From Fibrobacter sp. (GTDB taxonomy: Bacteria; Fibrobacterota; Fibrobacteria; Fibrobacterales; Fibrobacteraceae), in contig JAFXRC010000054.1 of the NCBI GenBank assembly GCA_017526585.1, positions 1 through 46,709 on the forward strand: a stretch of 46,709 nt of DNA, written 5' to 3'. The translations under genes were made by a program, and so were the position numbers. The notes under the pieces are model-generated. The model ran no database searches. It was not told the origin of the DNA and saw nothing but the letters and a program-made list of their open reading frames with translations. Below are positions 24,243-31,445 of the stretch, piece by piece. Within the stretch, counting starts at the first letter, position 1. Each line of letters starts with the position of its first letter.

Positions 24243-25216
24243 CTCACCACCCCCTTCTGCCAGCGGAGTACATAATTCTGCACGGCATCAACTGCTTTCA
24301 GAATAACCGTGAAAAGAACCGCCATCACAATAATCGCCGCAAACACCTTGTAGTAAGCGCTCCAAACCTTTGAGGTGTTGATGTAGTAGCCAAGACCACC
24401 GGGCTGTCCCATCATTTCGGCCATCACGAGCGTTGTAAAGCTAAAGGCCGCCGCCGTGGTAATGCCGGTAAATATGCGAGGCATCGCATGGGGAATTGCC
24501 ACATGAAAAACTTGGTAGAACTGCCCCGCGCCAAAAGTGCGAGCCACTTCGAACTGCGCCTTGGGCGTACTCTGCACGCCTTCTGCCGTCATCGTGGCTA
24601 CCGGGAACCAGGAGCAAATCGCAATCAAGAATGTAGCCGCCGAGAAACTCGTCGGGAACAGTGTCAGCGCAAAGGGCATCCAGGCGACCGCAGGAATCAC
24701 GCCGCTGATGTTGAGCACAGGCGTTATCCAGTAGCGGACCCGCGGATACCAACCGATCAGCACGCCCGTCGCAATGCCGACGACAACGCCCGTCACAAAG
24801 CCCGACAAAAATAACCGCAGCGAATAGAGCGTATTCTTCCATATAAAAGCCATGTCGCCCAAGAAGGCATCCATAATCACGGCCGGTCCCGGGAAAAAGG
24901 GCTGCGGGAGCACCAACAGCTTCGTGCCGAGGAGATCCCACAGGGCAAGGGCAATCCCTATCGCAAAGCGAAACTTTGCCCTACTGCCAAACTTGTCTAT
25001 TTTCTCTTGATTCGCCTTTTTAACAAACAGCACCAATCGATAAATGCCATAGTATAGGGCGATAGCAAGAAGCACTAGGCGGTATGCCAAATTGTCGTCA
25101 ATTGCAAAACCGCCAATTGTATAGGATTTCAGCTTGACTCCCTCGGCAACCTGCGGAAAAAACAGATTCACAAGGATCGCCAGGATAAACCCCGTCAGGG
25201 TTAAAATTAGATTCAT
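24239..25216 (-). CDS. NitT/TauT-type ABC transporter permease
   Basis: A 325-residue inner-membrane permease. The start chosen is the ATG at 25216 (ACGGAG upstream), five codons inside the longest frame. Two extra N-terminal TM segments (about residues 4-22 and 47-65) precede the standard permease core. The coupling (EAA) loop is FEVARTFGAGQFYQVFHVAIPHAMPRIFTG-like, near residues 225-250. The core is of the SsuC/TauC type. The N-terminal extension makes it longer than most SsuC proteins. Its stop overlaps the ATPase start. A terminator hairpin separates it from the binding-protein gene. Confidence 0.92.
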   Translation of the reverse strand: MNLILTLTGFILAILVNLFFPQVAEGVKLKSYTIGGFAIDDNLAYRLVLLAIALYYGIYRLVLFVKKANQEKIDKFGSRAKFRFAIGIALALWDLLGTKLLVLPQPFFPGPAVIMDAFLGDMAFIWKNTLYSLRLFLSGFVTGVVVGIATGVLIGWYPRVRYWITPVLNISGVIPAVAWMPFALTLFPTSFSAATFLIAICSWFPVATMTAEGVQSTPKAQFEVARTFGAGQFYQVFHVAIPHAMPRIFTGITTAAAFSFTTLVMAEMMGQPGGLGYYINTSKVWSAYYKVFAAIIVMAVLFTVILKAVDAVQNYVLRWQKGVVR

Positions 25217-25229
25217 GCAATCTCCGTAC

Positions 25230-25253
25230 AAAAACGAGGCACCAAGCGCCTCG
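25230..25253 (-). terminator. Intercistronic terminator after the binding-protein gene
   Basis: On the minus strand, CGAGGC-N7-GCCTCG followed by TTTTT (25230-25253). It lies between the SBP and permease genes and probably lowers permease/ATPase expression relative to the binding protein. Confidence 0.75.
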
Positions 25254-25258
25254 GCTTT

Positions 25259-26305
25259 TTACTGATTCAAGTCAACTTCTTGATACAGGTCCTTCACGAA
25301 CTGGTCAGGATCCTTGGTCAAGTAGCCGATATTCTTCAGCTGTTCGCTAAAGTAACGCAGGTCACCCTTCACGTCGCGGCCAAGAGCCTTACGCTGTTCC
25401 AGCGAAGTGTAGACATAGCTCTTAATCAATTCAACAGCCAGCGGCTTGTCTTCGATTTCAGAATACTTTCCTTCGGCAATAATGTCAACCGTTTCTTCGG
25501 GGTGTTCGGCAATCCAGGCTTCCGCCTTGTGAATCGCACGGAGGAGGGCTGCAATCTTTGCGGGCTCTTCTTTCAGCACCTTGGCAGACACGTAAATGAA
25601 GCAGCAGTAGCGACCGTCAAACACGGGATCTTTTGCCACATCCATAATGGCCTCGGCCTTGCCCGACTTTTCGTAAGCAGAAGCGAGCGGATCCCAAATG
25701 GCAGCGGCATCAATCTGGCCCTGTTCCAATGCTTCGAGAGCCAAGTTGCCGTCGGCATAAGGCAAGAACTGCACCTGGTTATCTTCGGGTTTCGTCGAAA
25801 CGCCACCCAGTGAAAGCCAAAGGCTTGCGGCCTGATGCGGCGTACCGCCAATTTCATCGACAGCGATCTTCTTGCCCTTCAAATCAGCCGCCGTCTTGTA
25901 AGGTGAACCCTTCTTTACAAGCACCTTGATGCAACCGATGTGAATACCATCGACAATCTTGATGTCTACGCCGTTTTCAATCGCCTGGAAAAACTGAAAA
26001 TCAGAATTCGTGAGCGCATAAGTTCCCTTGCTAAGGCCCAACTTACGTGTTTCGCCATCAGCGGCAATCAGCTTGGCATCAATTCCTTCCTCAGCAAAGA
26101 AACCCTTCTCCTTGGCCACATAGAAAGGTGCTCCGCACAACGAACCATCCAAAATCGGGAGTTCCAATGTGCCGAACTTGAACTGAGATTTTTCCGTCTG
26201 CTGCGCAGCCTGCTTTTCAGTATTTTCGCCGCCGCATGCTCCGGCCAACAAGGCAAAGCCAAAAGCAAGCAATGCCGTAAAATATGCTTTGAAATTCGTA
26301 TTCAT
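25259..26305 (-). CDS. NitT/TauT-type substrate-binding lipoprotein
   Basis: A 348-residue periplasmic binding protein anchored as a lipoprotein (lipobox AGAC, Cys24). The start is the ATG at 26305 with AAAAAGGAG upstream; the longer frame adds 39 residues without signal features. The fold is SsuA/TauA/ThiY-like: LDGSLCGAPFYVAKEKGFFAEEG, then DLKGKKIAVDEIGGTPHQAA, then LEALEQGQIDAAAIWDP. Several cysteines (LCGAPF, HIGCIKV, RYCCFIY) are unusual for a periplasmic binding protein. It works with the permease and ATPase downstream. The ligand is unknown; an organosulfur compound is inferred from context. Confidence 0.92.
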   Translation of the reverse strand: MNTNFKAYFTALLAFGFALLAGACGGENTEKQAAQQTEKSQFKFGTLELPILDGSLCGAPFYVAKEKGFFAEEGIDAKLIAADGETRKLGLSKGTYALTNSDFQFFQAIENGVDIKIVDGIHIGCIKVLVKKGSPYKTAADLKGKKIAVDEIGGTPHQAASLWLSLGGVSTKPEDNQVQFLPYADGNLALEALEQGQIDAAAIWDPLASAYEKSGKAEAIMDVAKDPVFDGRYCCFIYVSAKVLKEEPAKIAALLRAIHKAEAWIAEHPEETVDIIAEGKYSEIEDKPLAVELIKSYVYTSLEQRKALGRDVKGDLRYFSEQLKNIGYLTKDPDQFVKDLYQEVDLNQ

Positions 26306-26333
26306 TTTAAACTCCTTTTTTGACGATTCTCCG

Positions 26334-26379
26334 AAAAAGGCGCCCCTGAAAAAGGACTTCAAATACTTCCAGGAGCGCC
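26334..26379 (-). terminator. Intercistronic terminator after the AhpD-like gene
   Basis: On the minus strand, GGCGCTCCTG ... CAGGGGCGCC (arms at 26370-26379 and 26339-26348; one G-T pair), then TTTTT. Just upstream lies TTGTAC-N5-GTACAA (26383-26399). It would uncouple the AhpD-like gene from the transporter genes. Confidence 0.75.
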
Positions 26380-26400
26380 GGGTTGTACGGAGAGTACAAA

Positions 26401-26955
26401 TTACTTGATATTTTCTCTCCAAGTAGCGGGCTTGAACAATTCCTTCAAGGGCAACAGACGCTTGTCAACGTCGACACCCAGGACGGAATTGAAGTTGTTC
26501 GTCGCCTGCATCTGGGCGCCAAAGCCCACGATGATGATAATCTGTTCGTCGGTATAGAACTTGCGGAGACCTTCGAAAAGTTCGTCCGGAACCTTTGTCG
26601 GATCCTTCACGATCTGCTGGCCCAGCTGCTGCAAAAGCTTTTCGTTTTCGGAAGTTTCGAAGTTATTCGGATCGAGACCCAGAGCCTTCAAGTCGCTAAT
26701 GAAGAACAGCGAGCAGAGAAGGCAGCCGTTAGTCGTAGAAACCGAGTGGGCAAAGATCGTTGCGGCACGCAGACCCACCGTCTTTTCGAGGCTTTCCCAA
26801 GCATCGTACCAGCCCATGAAAGCCTTGTAGATACCGTAATCCTGGAGCATCACCAACTTCATGTTGGTCACCTTGCCAGCAGCATCCAACTTTTCGTAAG
26901 CGGCCTTTGCTTCGTCAGTCAATTCGTTCGGTTGTTTTAAATGTACTCTTGCCAT
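26401..26955 (-). CDS. AhpD-like carboxymuconolactone decarboxylase family protein
   Basis: A 184-residue all-helical protein of the AhpD/CMD fold. The redox motif CLLC is at Cys78-Cys81 in HSVSTTNGCLLCSLF, matching the CxxC of AhpD-type thiol peroxidases and disulfide reductases. It likely acts in the cytoplasm on peroxides or thiols. It is the first gene behind a promoter with LysR-type and CCTAC-type palindromes, and precedes the sulfonate-type transporter. AAGGAGAG precedes the ATG, and a GGTGC-GGAT-GCACC hairpin sits just before it in the leader. A link to organosulfur handling is inferred from context. Confidence 0.9.
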   Translation of the reverse strand: MARVHLKQPNELTDEAKAAYEKLDAAGKVTNMKLVMLQDYGIYKAFMGWYDAWESLEKTVGLRAATIFAHSVSTTNGCLLCSLFFISDLKALGLDPNNFETSENEKLLQQLGQQIVKDPTKVPDELFEGLRKFYTDEQIIIIVGFGAQMQATNNFNSVLGVDVDKRLLPLKELFKPATWRENIK

Positions 26956-27035
26956 TGTTTATACTCTCCTTGTGGTGCATCCGCACCGTTTTTGTTATTG
27001 ATTTTGTTGAAGTCTTTCTTGGTTCAGTTTTATTT

Positions 27036-27052
27036 CCTACCATTTTTGTAGG
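27036..27052 (-). promoter_or_regulatory. CCTAC-N7-GTAGG element at the transcription start
   Basis: On the minus strand, CCTACAAAAATGGTAGG spans the predicted start (near 27050). It is either a DNA operator over the start or a 5' hairpin in the RNA. An almost identical element occurs at the mccB start (33731-33751). Confidence 0.7.
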
Positions 27053-27056
27053 GTTT

Positions 27057-27085
27057 AAGATAGAATAAGATTTTCGCCTCGTCAA
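27057..27085 (-). promoter_or_regulatory. Promoter of the AhpD/ABC gene cluster
   Basis: Minus strand TTGACG (27080-27085), a 17-bp spacer and TATCTT (27057-27062). The leader would be about 95 nt. Confidence 0.75.
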
Positions 27086-27113
27086 GGCATACACACATAC
27101 TATTTAACTATCG

Positions 27114-27140
27114 ATTGTTATAGAGGAGAGCTATAACAAT
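27114..27140. promoter_or_regulatory. LysR-type operator ATTGTTATAG-N7-CTATAACAAT
   Basis: Perfect 10-bp inverted repeat, the best copy of the GTTAT-N11-ATAAC family. The centre (27127) is at -77 from the predicted start. Confidence 0.9.
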
Positions 27141-27199
27141 TTGGGGAAAGGAAACGCAATCCCTAGCACAAGATAATTTGTAATGAAAACAATGCGCGA

Positions 27200-27655
27200 T
27201 TACGGTCTATACCGGCGCGAAAAATCATTCACATACATCGTACGCAGCGGAGCGTCAACAATATCAAGAAATTCACGCGGAGTAACAACAAAACTACATG
27301 CCGGGAAATGCTTGATGTTGCCCGTTACCAGATACGCGCCATCATCCCGTTTCGCAAGAACAACGTTGTAAAAAACAATATCCTTAGGATCAGGCAACAC
27401 AACTCCACTTGGCGGAGCATCAACATTCAGACTATGATTTAGCAACTCAGCAACAACAGCTTCAATAGTTTCTTTTTCCAAACCGAATTTCGGCCGAGCA
27501 AGAACTTCCCTATATTCAGCGAGTATTTCTTCGTTTACCAACATACAGACACGTCCTGAAAAAATCCTTTGAACAACCTGTAACACCGGAGAATCCGGAG
27601 ACTTGGTAATCAATGCCGACACAATGACATTGGTATCAATGACTGCATAAACCAC
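27200..27655 (-). CDS. PIN-domain toxin (COG1569-like)
   Basis: A 151-residue PIN-fold endoribonuclease. Acidic metal-binding residues are visible: Asp7 in AVIDTNVIVSAL, Glu in NEEILAEYREVL, and Asp in LAKRDDGAYLVTGNIKHF. This matches the 'putative toxin-antitoxin system toxin, PIN family' group. It should cleave RNA unless bound by the antitoxin encoded 17 bp upstream on the same strand. It is the last gene of the pair. The RelB/DinJ-type partner is unusual, because that antitoxin family normally pairs with RelE/YafQ toxins. Confidence 0.9.
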   Translation of the reverse strand: MVYAVIDTNVIVSALITKSPDSPVLQVVQRIFSGRVCMLVNEEILAEYREVLARPKFGLEKETIEAVVAELLNHSLNVDAPPSGVVLPDPKDIVFYNVVLAKRDDGAYLVTGNIKHFPACSFVVTPREFLDIVDAPLRTMYVNDFSRRYRP

Positions 27656-27672
27656 GCGTCACCTCAACCAAA

Positions 27673-27966
27673 TTACTTGCCAGAACGATATGCAGCAATT
27701 TCAGCTTCAACCTCAGCATCGCTCATGCCGGCGGCCGCACCGCGCTGCGCCTGTCTGCGCAAATCCATAAAGGCCTTCCATCCCGGATTTGCGTCATAAA
27801 CGGCAGATGGCTCACGCAATTCAAAGGGAATACCCTTTTCGGCAACAGCCCGTTTGAAAAAGATGCGGATAGCCGTAGGAATATCTATTCCTAGGCTTTC
27901 AAAGAGCTCCGCAGCCTCATCTTTCAATTTTTCGTCTATTCGGACCTGCAGTACAGTTGTAGCCAT
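27673..27966 (-). CDS. RelB/DinJ-family antitoxin
   Basis: A 97-residue antitoxin. The N-terminal ribbon-helix-helix region is TTVLQVRIDEKLKDEAAELFESLGID followed by IPTAIRIFFKRAVAEKGIPFE, the RelB/DinJ signature. The C-terminal part (about residues 55-97) is the toxin-binding tail. It should neutralise the adjacent PIN toxin and repress the shared promoter. ACGGAGGT precedes the ATG. Two ATTACAAA sites exactly 21 bp apart overlap the promoter and are candidate operators. Confidence 0.92.
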   Translation of the reverse strand: MATTVLQVRIDEKLKDEAAELFESLGIDIPTAIRIFFKRAVAEKGIPFELREPSAVYDANPGWKAFMDLRRQAQRGAAAGMSDAEVEAEIAAYRSGK

Positions 27967-27981
27967 AAAGACCTCCGTTCA

Positions 27982-28016
27982 ATTACAAATATAATACAAT
28001 CCATTACAAAAAGCAA
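27982..28016 (-). promoter_or_regulatory. Antitoxin-toxin promoter with 21-bp spaced repeats
   Basis: Minus strand TTGCTT (28011-28016), a 17-bp spacer and TATATTTG (27986-27993). Direct repeats ATTACAAA start at 27982 and 28003, 21 bp apart, overlapping the -10 and adjoining the -35. They are likely operator half-sites for RelB. Confidence 0.65.
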
Positions 28017-28179
28017 GAATAAATGCGTATAATTTCCCCAAAGTCATCTTTTTTTTGAGATTTGAGCGTTTCCCGAGCTCCGCACAGGTCGGGCTTTACC
28101 CGATTAATTTTTAATGATTTTCAATCACCAAACCGCACATTCGATACATCTTCCCCTTGCCTAGCATTTTTGTTCCAAG

Positions 28180-28854
28180 TTAAAATATTGACTGAAATAT
28201 GAGCTCATTTTCTGTTGCGGTAGAGGGCGATTCTTCTGTTTCTATAGGTTCAAGATTTTCAAGGAAATCAAATTCATTTTTATAGGTAGGATTATGTTCG
28301 AAAATCCATTCTTCAATGGCGTTTCTCCTACTTTTATTTTCTGGTCTTGGCTTACTTAGTATTCGTTCCCAATTAGCTAATGTATTTTGTGCTTCTATGG
28401 GGTTGACTGCCCTCATCCAAGCAAAATGGGTATCTTCATTTTCATGCCCATTCAGTTGAGATGGGTCGGCTAAAAAAATCTCCACACTGCCACACCAATA
28501 TTCAATTTTAGCTTTAGTGATTGGATTTAACAAGATGTTTTCGAGTTTTGTCAGCCACCTTAAATTTTCTGGACGGTTATTTTATCGATTCGTATCAATA
28601 TGGTCCACGACATGTTGCTTTGTAGGCGGATTTCCTAAGAAAGCTGTCGCAACAATTCTGTGTACGGACTCACCGCAGAACTGAGCGTATCCACGATCGA
28701 TCCTGTCGCCAAATGTCCAAGCATCATCTTTAGGGCGTTTGGGCTTTCCCTCGCGCGCCATCCGCAGAACCGCACCATTGTCGCGAACCTTGTATCGTTC
28801 GCCTTTATATTCGCATTCGATTTCGCGTGTATATTCTCGGTTTACGTCAATCAT
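28180..28854 (-). pseudogene. HNH endonuclease interrupted by an in-frame stop
   Basis: One reading frame of about 225 codons on the minus strand is split by a single TAA at 28582-28584. The first part (90 residues) has KVRDNGAVLR and HRIVATAFLGNPP, then HVVDHIDTNR. Directly after the stop the frame continues NNRPENLRWLTKLEN, completing the HNH_3 motif (DHIDxNRxNNRPENLRW). It then runs to the end of a 117-residue tail that also contains WCGSVEIFLADPSQ. The stop replaces the variable residue between R and N, so one substitution (for example AAA to TAA) explains it. Such enzymes are usually homing or phage-borne. It sits in the accessory island. Confidence 0.88.
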
Positions 28855-29014
28855 ATAATCATCCTTTTGTACAACCCGTCAGAAAAGTATATAAAATAAT
28901 GCACCAAAAAACACTGTAATCCAGAAATATACAATCTTAACAATATAATGAAACCTGGGTGCCTATAGATCAAAGTAGCTACAATTGACATTTCAGGTAG
29001 ACATCAGAAACATT

Positions 29015-30145
29015 CTATCCCTTCACCCGATACTTACCCTTGCCGTGCCCTGCAACGGGTTCGATGATATCTAGTGACAATAGTTTCTTGATAAGCGTGG
29101 TAGCAGCGGTCGATTTACAACCAACCAACTCCATCACCTTTGAGGCGCCAAAGATTTCGCCACCGACCCCGTAGACAATGGTCAAAAGTTTTTCCTTTGT
29201 AGGGGCATTAAGTTTCGCGTTTTCCACTCGCTGTTCCATCCCTACATTAGTTGAATGAGGCACTGTATTTTCCGATGAGATTTCCACCTTCTTGGAATGC
29301 ATCCCCGCCTTTTTATTGTAATTCACATGCAAGTAGCGGTTCTTCATTTCATGGTGTTCGCCCATAAGCATATTGCGGAAAAAGTTCTCCAAAAATACGG
29401 GTTCCTTGGAAATTCCCTTAGGTAAATTCTTGTAGTTCGCACGTACAAGAGCATTCCTGAAATACCAGGAGTTATCCGCAAAAATCTTGTTATCCACCTT
29501 GAAGCCCAAAGAGCGGAGGTACTTTATAGTGAAAACAGCCGTAGTTCTAGTATTTCCTTCTCCAAAAGCGTGAATCTGCCACAGTCGCGACACAAAGTAA
29601 GCCAAGTGCTCCACAATTTGATCCATATTGAGCCCCTTGTAATCAAACTCGCGTTCCTGTTCAAAATCATAATCCAGCGCCATCCGGAGTTCAAATGCAG
29701 CGCCATACATCACTGTATCACCGTCCAGCACCCACTCCTTTTTGGTGATATCATAATCACGAAGTCGCCCGGCAAACTTATAAATTCCCTGAAACAATTT
29801 CCCATGTATAGCAACCAAGTACGATGGTGAAAAATTGAAGGATTTTTCGCTCAAGATTTTCGCAATGCGGCTTGCGACCTTATCAGCTTCCTCCGTATCA
29901 TCAGGATCATTGGCTCGCGACACCTTTGATTCGTAGTAACTATCGATGAGCTTTTGCGCATCATCAATAGTAATGTCACCTTCAATATTGCGACGAGCTG
30001 TTTCAAACAGATATTTAGATGGAGTCAACCCATCGACTTGCTGCAAGCCAATCGCAGCAGACCACGCCGAAGACTTTTCTCTCTTAGAAGGAGGCGCATT
30101 GCGCACATAGTTTTCAAAATCGATTTCGAACTTTTTCTTGGCCAT
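29015..30145 (-). CDS. Fic-domain protein with C-terminal winged helix
   Basis: A 376-residue Fic protein. The catalytic motif is HAFGEGNTRTT, the HxFx(D/E)GNxxR loop that transfers AMP or another nucleotide moiety to a target hydroxyl. The N-terminal part contains ARRNIEGDITIDDAQ, which resembles a VbhA-type inhibitory helix around the EG pair, though the usual Ser/Thr four residues before the Glu is replaced by Arg. The C-terminal 70 residues (LTIVYGVGGEIFGASKVMELVGCKSTAATTLIKKL) look like a winged helix that may bind DNA. The promoter region holds four exact 21-bp period repeats, suggesting autoregulation. Confidence 0.93.
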   Translation of the reverse strand: MAKKKFEIDFENYVRNAPPSKREKSSAWSAAIGLQQVDGLTPSKYLFETARRNIEGDITIDDAQKLIDSYYESKVSRANDPDDTEEADKVASRIAKILSEKSFNFSPSYLVAIHGKLFQGIYKFAGRLRDYDITKKEWVLDGDTVMYGAAFELRMALDYDFEQEREFDYKGLNMDQIVEHLAYFVSRLWQIHAFGEGNTRTTAVFTIKYLRSLGFKVDNKIFADNSWYFRNALVRANYKNLPKGISKEPVFLENFFRNMLMGEHHEMKNRYLHVNYNKKAGMHSKKVEISSENTVPHSTNVGMEQRVENAKLNAPTKEKLLTIVYGVGGEIFGASKVMELVGCKSTAATTLIKKLLSLDIIEPVAGHGKGKYRVKG

Positions 30146-30152
30146 ACATCCA

Positions 30153-30183
30153 TAAATATAGCCTTCAATCCCCGCTTTTTCAA
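30153..30183 (-). promoter_or_regulatory. fic promoter, near-leaderless
   Basis: Minus strand TTGAAA (30178-30183), a 17-bp spacer and TATATT (30155-30160). Only 9 nt separate the -10 from the ATG, so the mRNA would start at or within a few bases of the start codon. The -35 lies inside the first 21-bp repeat. Confidence 0.7.
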
Positions 30184-30250
30184 TCCCAATCCACGCATTT
30201 TGAAACCAAATCCACGCATATTTAACATCAATCCCCGCATTTTAAAGAAA
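30167..30250 (-). repeat. Four direct repeats with exact 21-bp period
   Basis: Copies start at 30167, 30188, 30209 and 30230. On the minus strand each contains a version of WAAAATGCGKGGATT. The spacing is exactly two helical turns, so bound proteins would line up on one face. They cover the fic -35 and run up towards the divergent metallophosphoesterase promoter. Confidence 0.9.
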
Positions 30251-30270
30251 AACGCCTCGTAATCCACCCC

Positions 30271-30299
30271 TTGACAGTCACAAGACGCGAATATAGATT
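30271..30299 (+). promoter_or_regulatory. Metallophosphoesterase promoter, near-leaderless
   Basis: Consensus TTGACA (30271-30276), a 17-bp spacer and TAGATT (30294-30299). Only 6 nt separate it from GTG 30306, so transcription would begin at the start codon. Confidence 0.8.
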
Positions 30300-30305
30300 T
30301 AGGGC

Positions 30306-31148
30306 GTGAACTACTTTTTCATCAGCGATTTGCATGTCGATTTCTATGCTCCGATGACCCGCACGGTTAGCGTCCTGCGCAAGCATTTTGAAGTTTTCTT
30401 CGAGCAGAATTTCTTGCCTGCGGACATCTGTTGTATCGCAGGTGACATAGCAAACAACTATTTTACCTATGTGGAATTTCTGAAGTTCATTGCCGAAAAA
30501 TACAGTACAGTCTACGTGTGCCTCGGAAATCACGACATCATCACCGAATATCTGGGACGCTTCGGAGCGGACAAGGAATTCGCTACATCCGAAAGCAAAA
30601 TAAAATTCTTCCTTGCCGAAGCAGAAAAAATTCCAAACATTCAATTGCTTGAGAACCATATCGCAGGCGATGTCGCAGGTTGCATGGGCATGTGCGATTT
30701 CAAGTACAAACATATTCCCGCCGCCACCGAAACAACAAATAAAATTTTGTGGGCAACACGATGGTTTGACGGAATCCATTGGAAATACATGGAGAATAAT
30801 ACCAACAGGCTCTGGCGACACTATGATAGCGTATTCCGCAAACTTGCCGCACAACGTCCTAAAATCATGATGTCGCACTTTTTGCCGCTAGAATTCAACA
30901 TGCCTGAGCGTTACAAACAAGATCCCTGCTCAAACTTCTTCTACTTCCACGGAGCAAAATACCTCGAAAAGATGGATGACGGAAGCATCTGGCAAGCGGG
31001 TCACACGCACACCGCCATCAAGCGCGAATTCACCGATAAACTCGGCAAAAAACACCTATTGCTCTGCAATCCCGTTGGTTACCCCGAAGAAAATCCATAC
31101 GCAGAATATGGGCTAAAGCGAGAAGACTTTTTAGTGGAAGTAGAGTAA
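30306..31148 (+). CDS. Calcineurin-like metallophosphoesterase
   Basis: A 280-residue cytoplasmic phosphoesterase starting at GTG. Metal-binding motifs appear in order: FISDLHVDF (residues of about 5-13), IAGDIAN, LGNHDII, MMSHFLPL and QAGHTHT. The fold is sure; the substrate could be a nucleotide, nucleic acid or phosphoprotein. It is divergent from the Fic gene across 160 bp that contain the four 21-bp repeats. A 66-residue gene follows after 14 bp and is probably co-transcribed. The accessory location and small partner allow a toxin-antitoxin or defence role, which is unproven. Confidence 0.9.
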   Translation: MNYFFISDLHVDFYAPMTRTVSVLRKHFEVFFEQNFLPADICCIAGDIANNYFTYVEFLKFIAEKYSTVYVCLGNHDIITEYLGRFGADKEFATSESKIKFFLAEAEKIPNIQLLENHIAGDVAGCMGMCDFKYKHIPAATETTNKILWATRWFDGIHWKYMENNTNRLWRHYDSVFRKLAAQRPKIMMSHFLPLEFNMPERYKQDPCSNFFYFHGAKYLEKMDDGSIWQAGHTHTAIKREFTDKLGKKHLLLCNPVGYPEENPYAEYGLKREDFLVEVE

Positions 31149-31162
31149 AAAAAGAGCACATT

Positions 31163-31363
31163 ATGAACACACCCGAAATTAGCAACCACTTTGATGCAGA
31201 AGACATTCGCAAACTGCGCGAATACAATTCCCTGAGGCATTCCAAGATGACCCACAAAGAAATCTTGGAAGATATCCGACAGTGTGCTGAATCCTTTATG
31301 TCAGAATTCAGTAGTTGCGTCGCAGAAAAGCAAGCCGTTTACGACGCAAGCAAGAAGAAATAG
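31163..31363 (+). CDS. Small hypothetical protein (66 aa)
   Basis: A 66-residue acidic-to-basic helical protein: SNHFDAEDIRKLREYNSLR, then MTHKEILEDIRQCAESFMSEF, ending in KKK. No family recognised. It follows the metallophosphoesterase by 14 bp and precedes a shared terminator, so both form one transcription unit. The ribosome site is weak (AAAGAGC). Its size and helical nature would suit a partner or inhibitor of the enzyme, which is inference only. Confidence 0.75.
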   Translation: MNTPEISNHFDAEDIRKLREYNSLRHSKMTHKEILEDIRQCAESFMSEFSSCVAEKQAVYDASKKK

Positions 31364-31385
31364 CAATTTACTTTTTCCACACAAA

Positions 31386-31411
31386 AAAACTCCCCCAGCT
31401 GGAGGAGTTTT
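31386..31411. terminator. Bidirectional terminator
   Basis: AAAACTCC-c-CC-AGCT-GG-a-GGAGTTTT (one C/A mismatch), T-rich on both strands, between the converging small gene and mccA. Confidence 0.85.
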
Positions 31412-31445
31412 GATGATAGATGGCAAAAATGTCAGTTAGCGAGGG

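Noticed and set aside
26955..27050. Second amino-acid attenuator in the AhpD/ABC leader
   Set aside because: An ATG near the start opens a frame without Cys or Met runs that overlaps the AhpD-like gene, and there is no terminator before that gene.
28080..28116. Terminator TCGGG-cttta-CCCGA with AATTTTT in the gap before the HNH remnant
   Set aside because: The stem is only 5 bp and the T-tract is on the plus strand where no gene ends. It is kept as unexplained sequence.
30025..30267. 80-codon minus-strand ORF with MRGLGLKKRG-like repeats
   Set aside because: The repeated peptide is only the translation of the four 21-bp DNA repeats, whose 21-bp period happens to keep frame. It overlaps the fic start.
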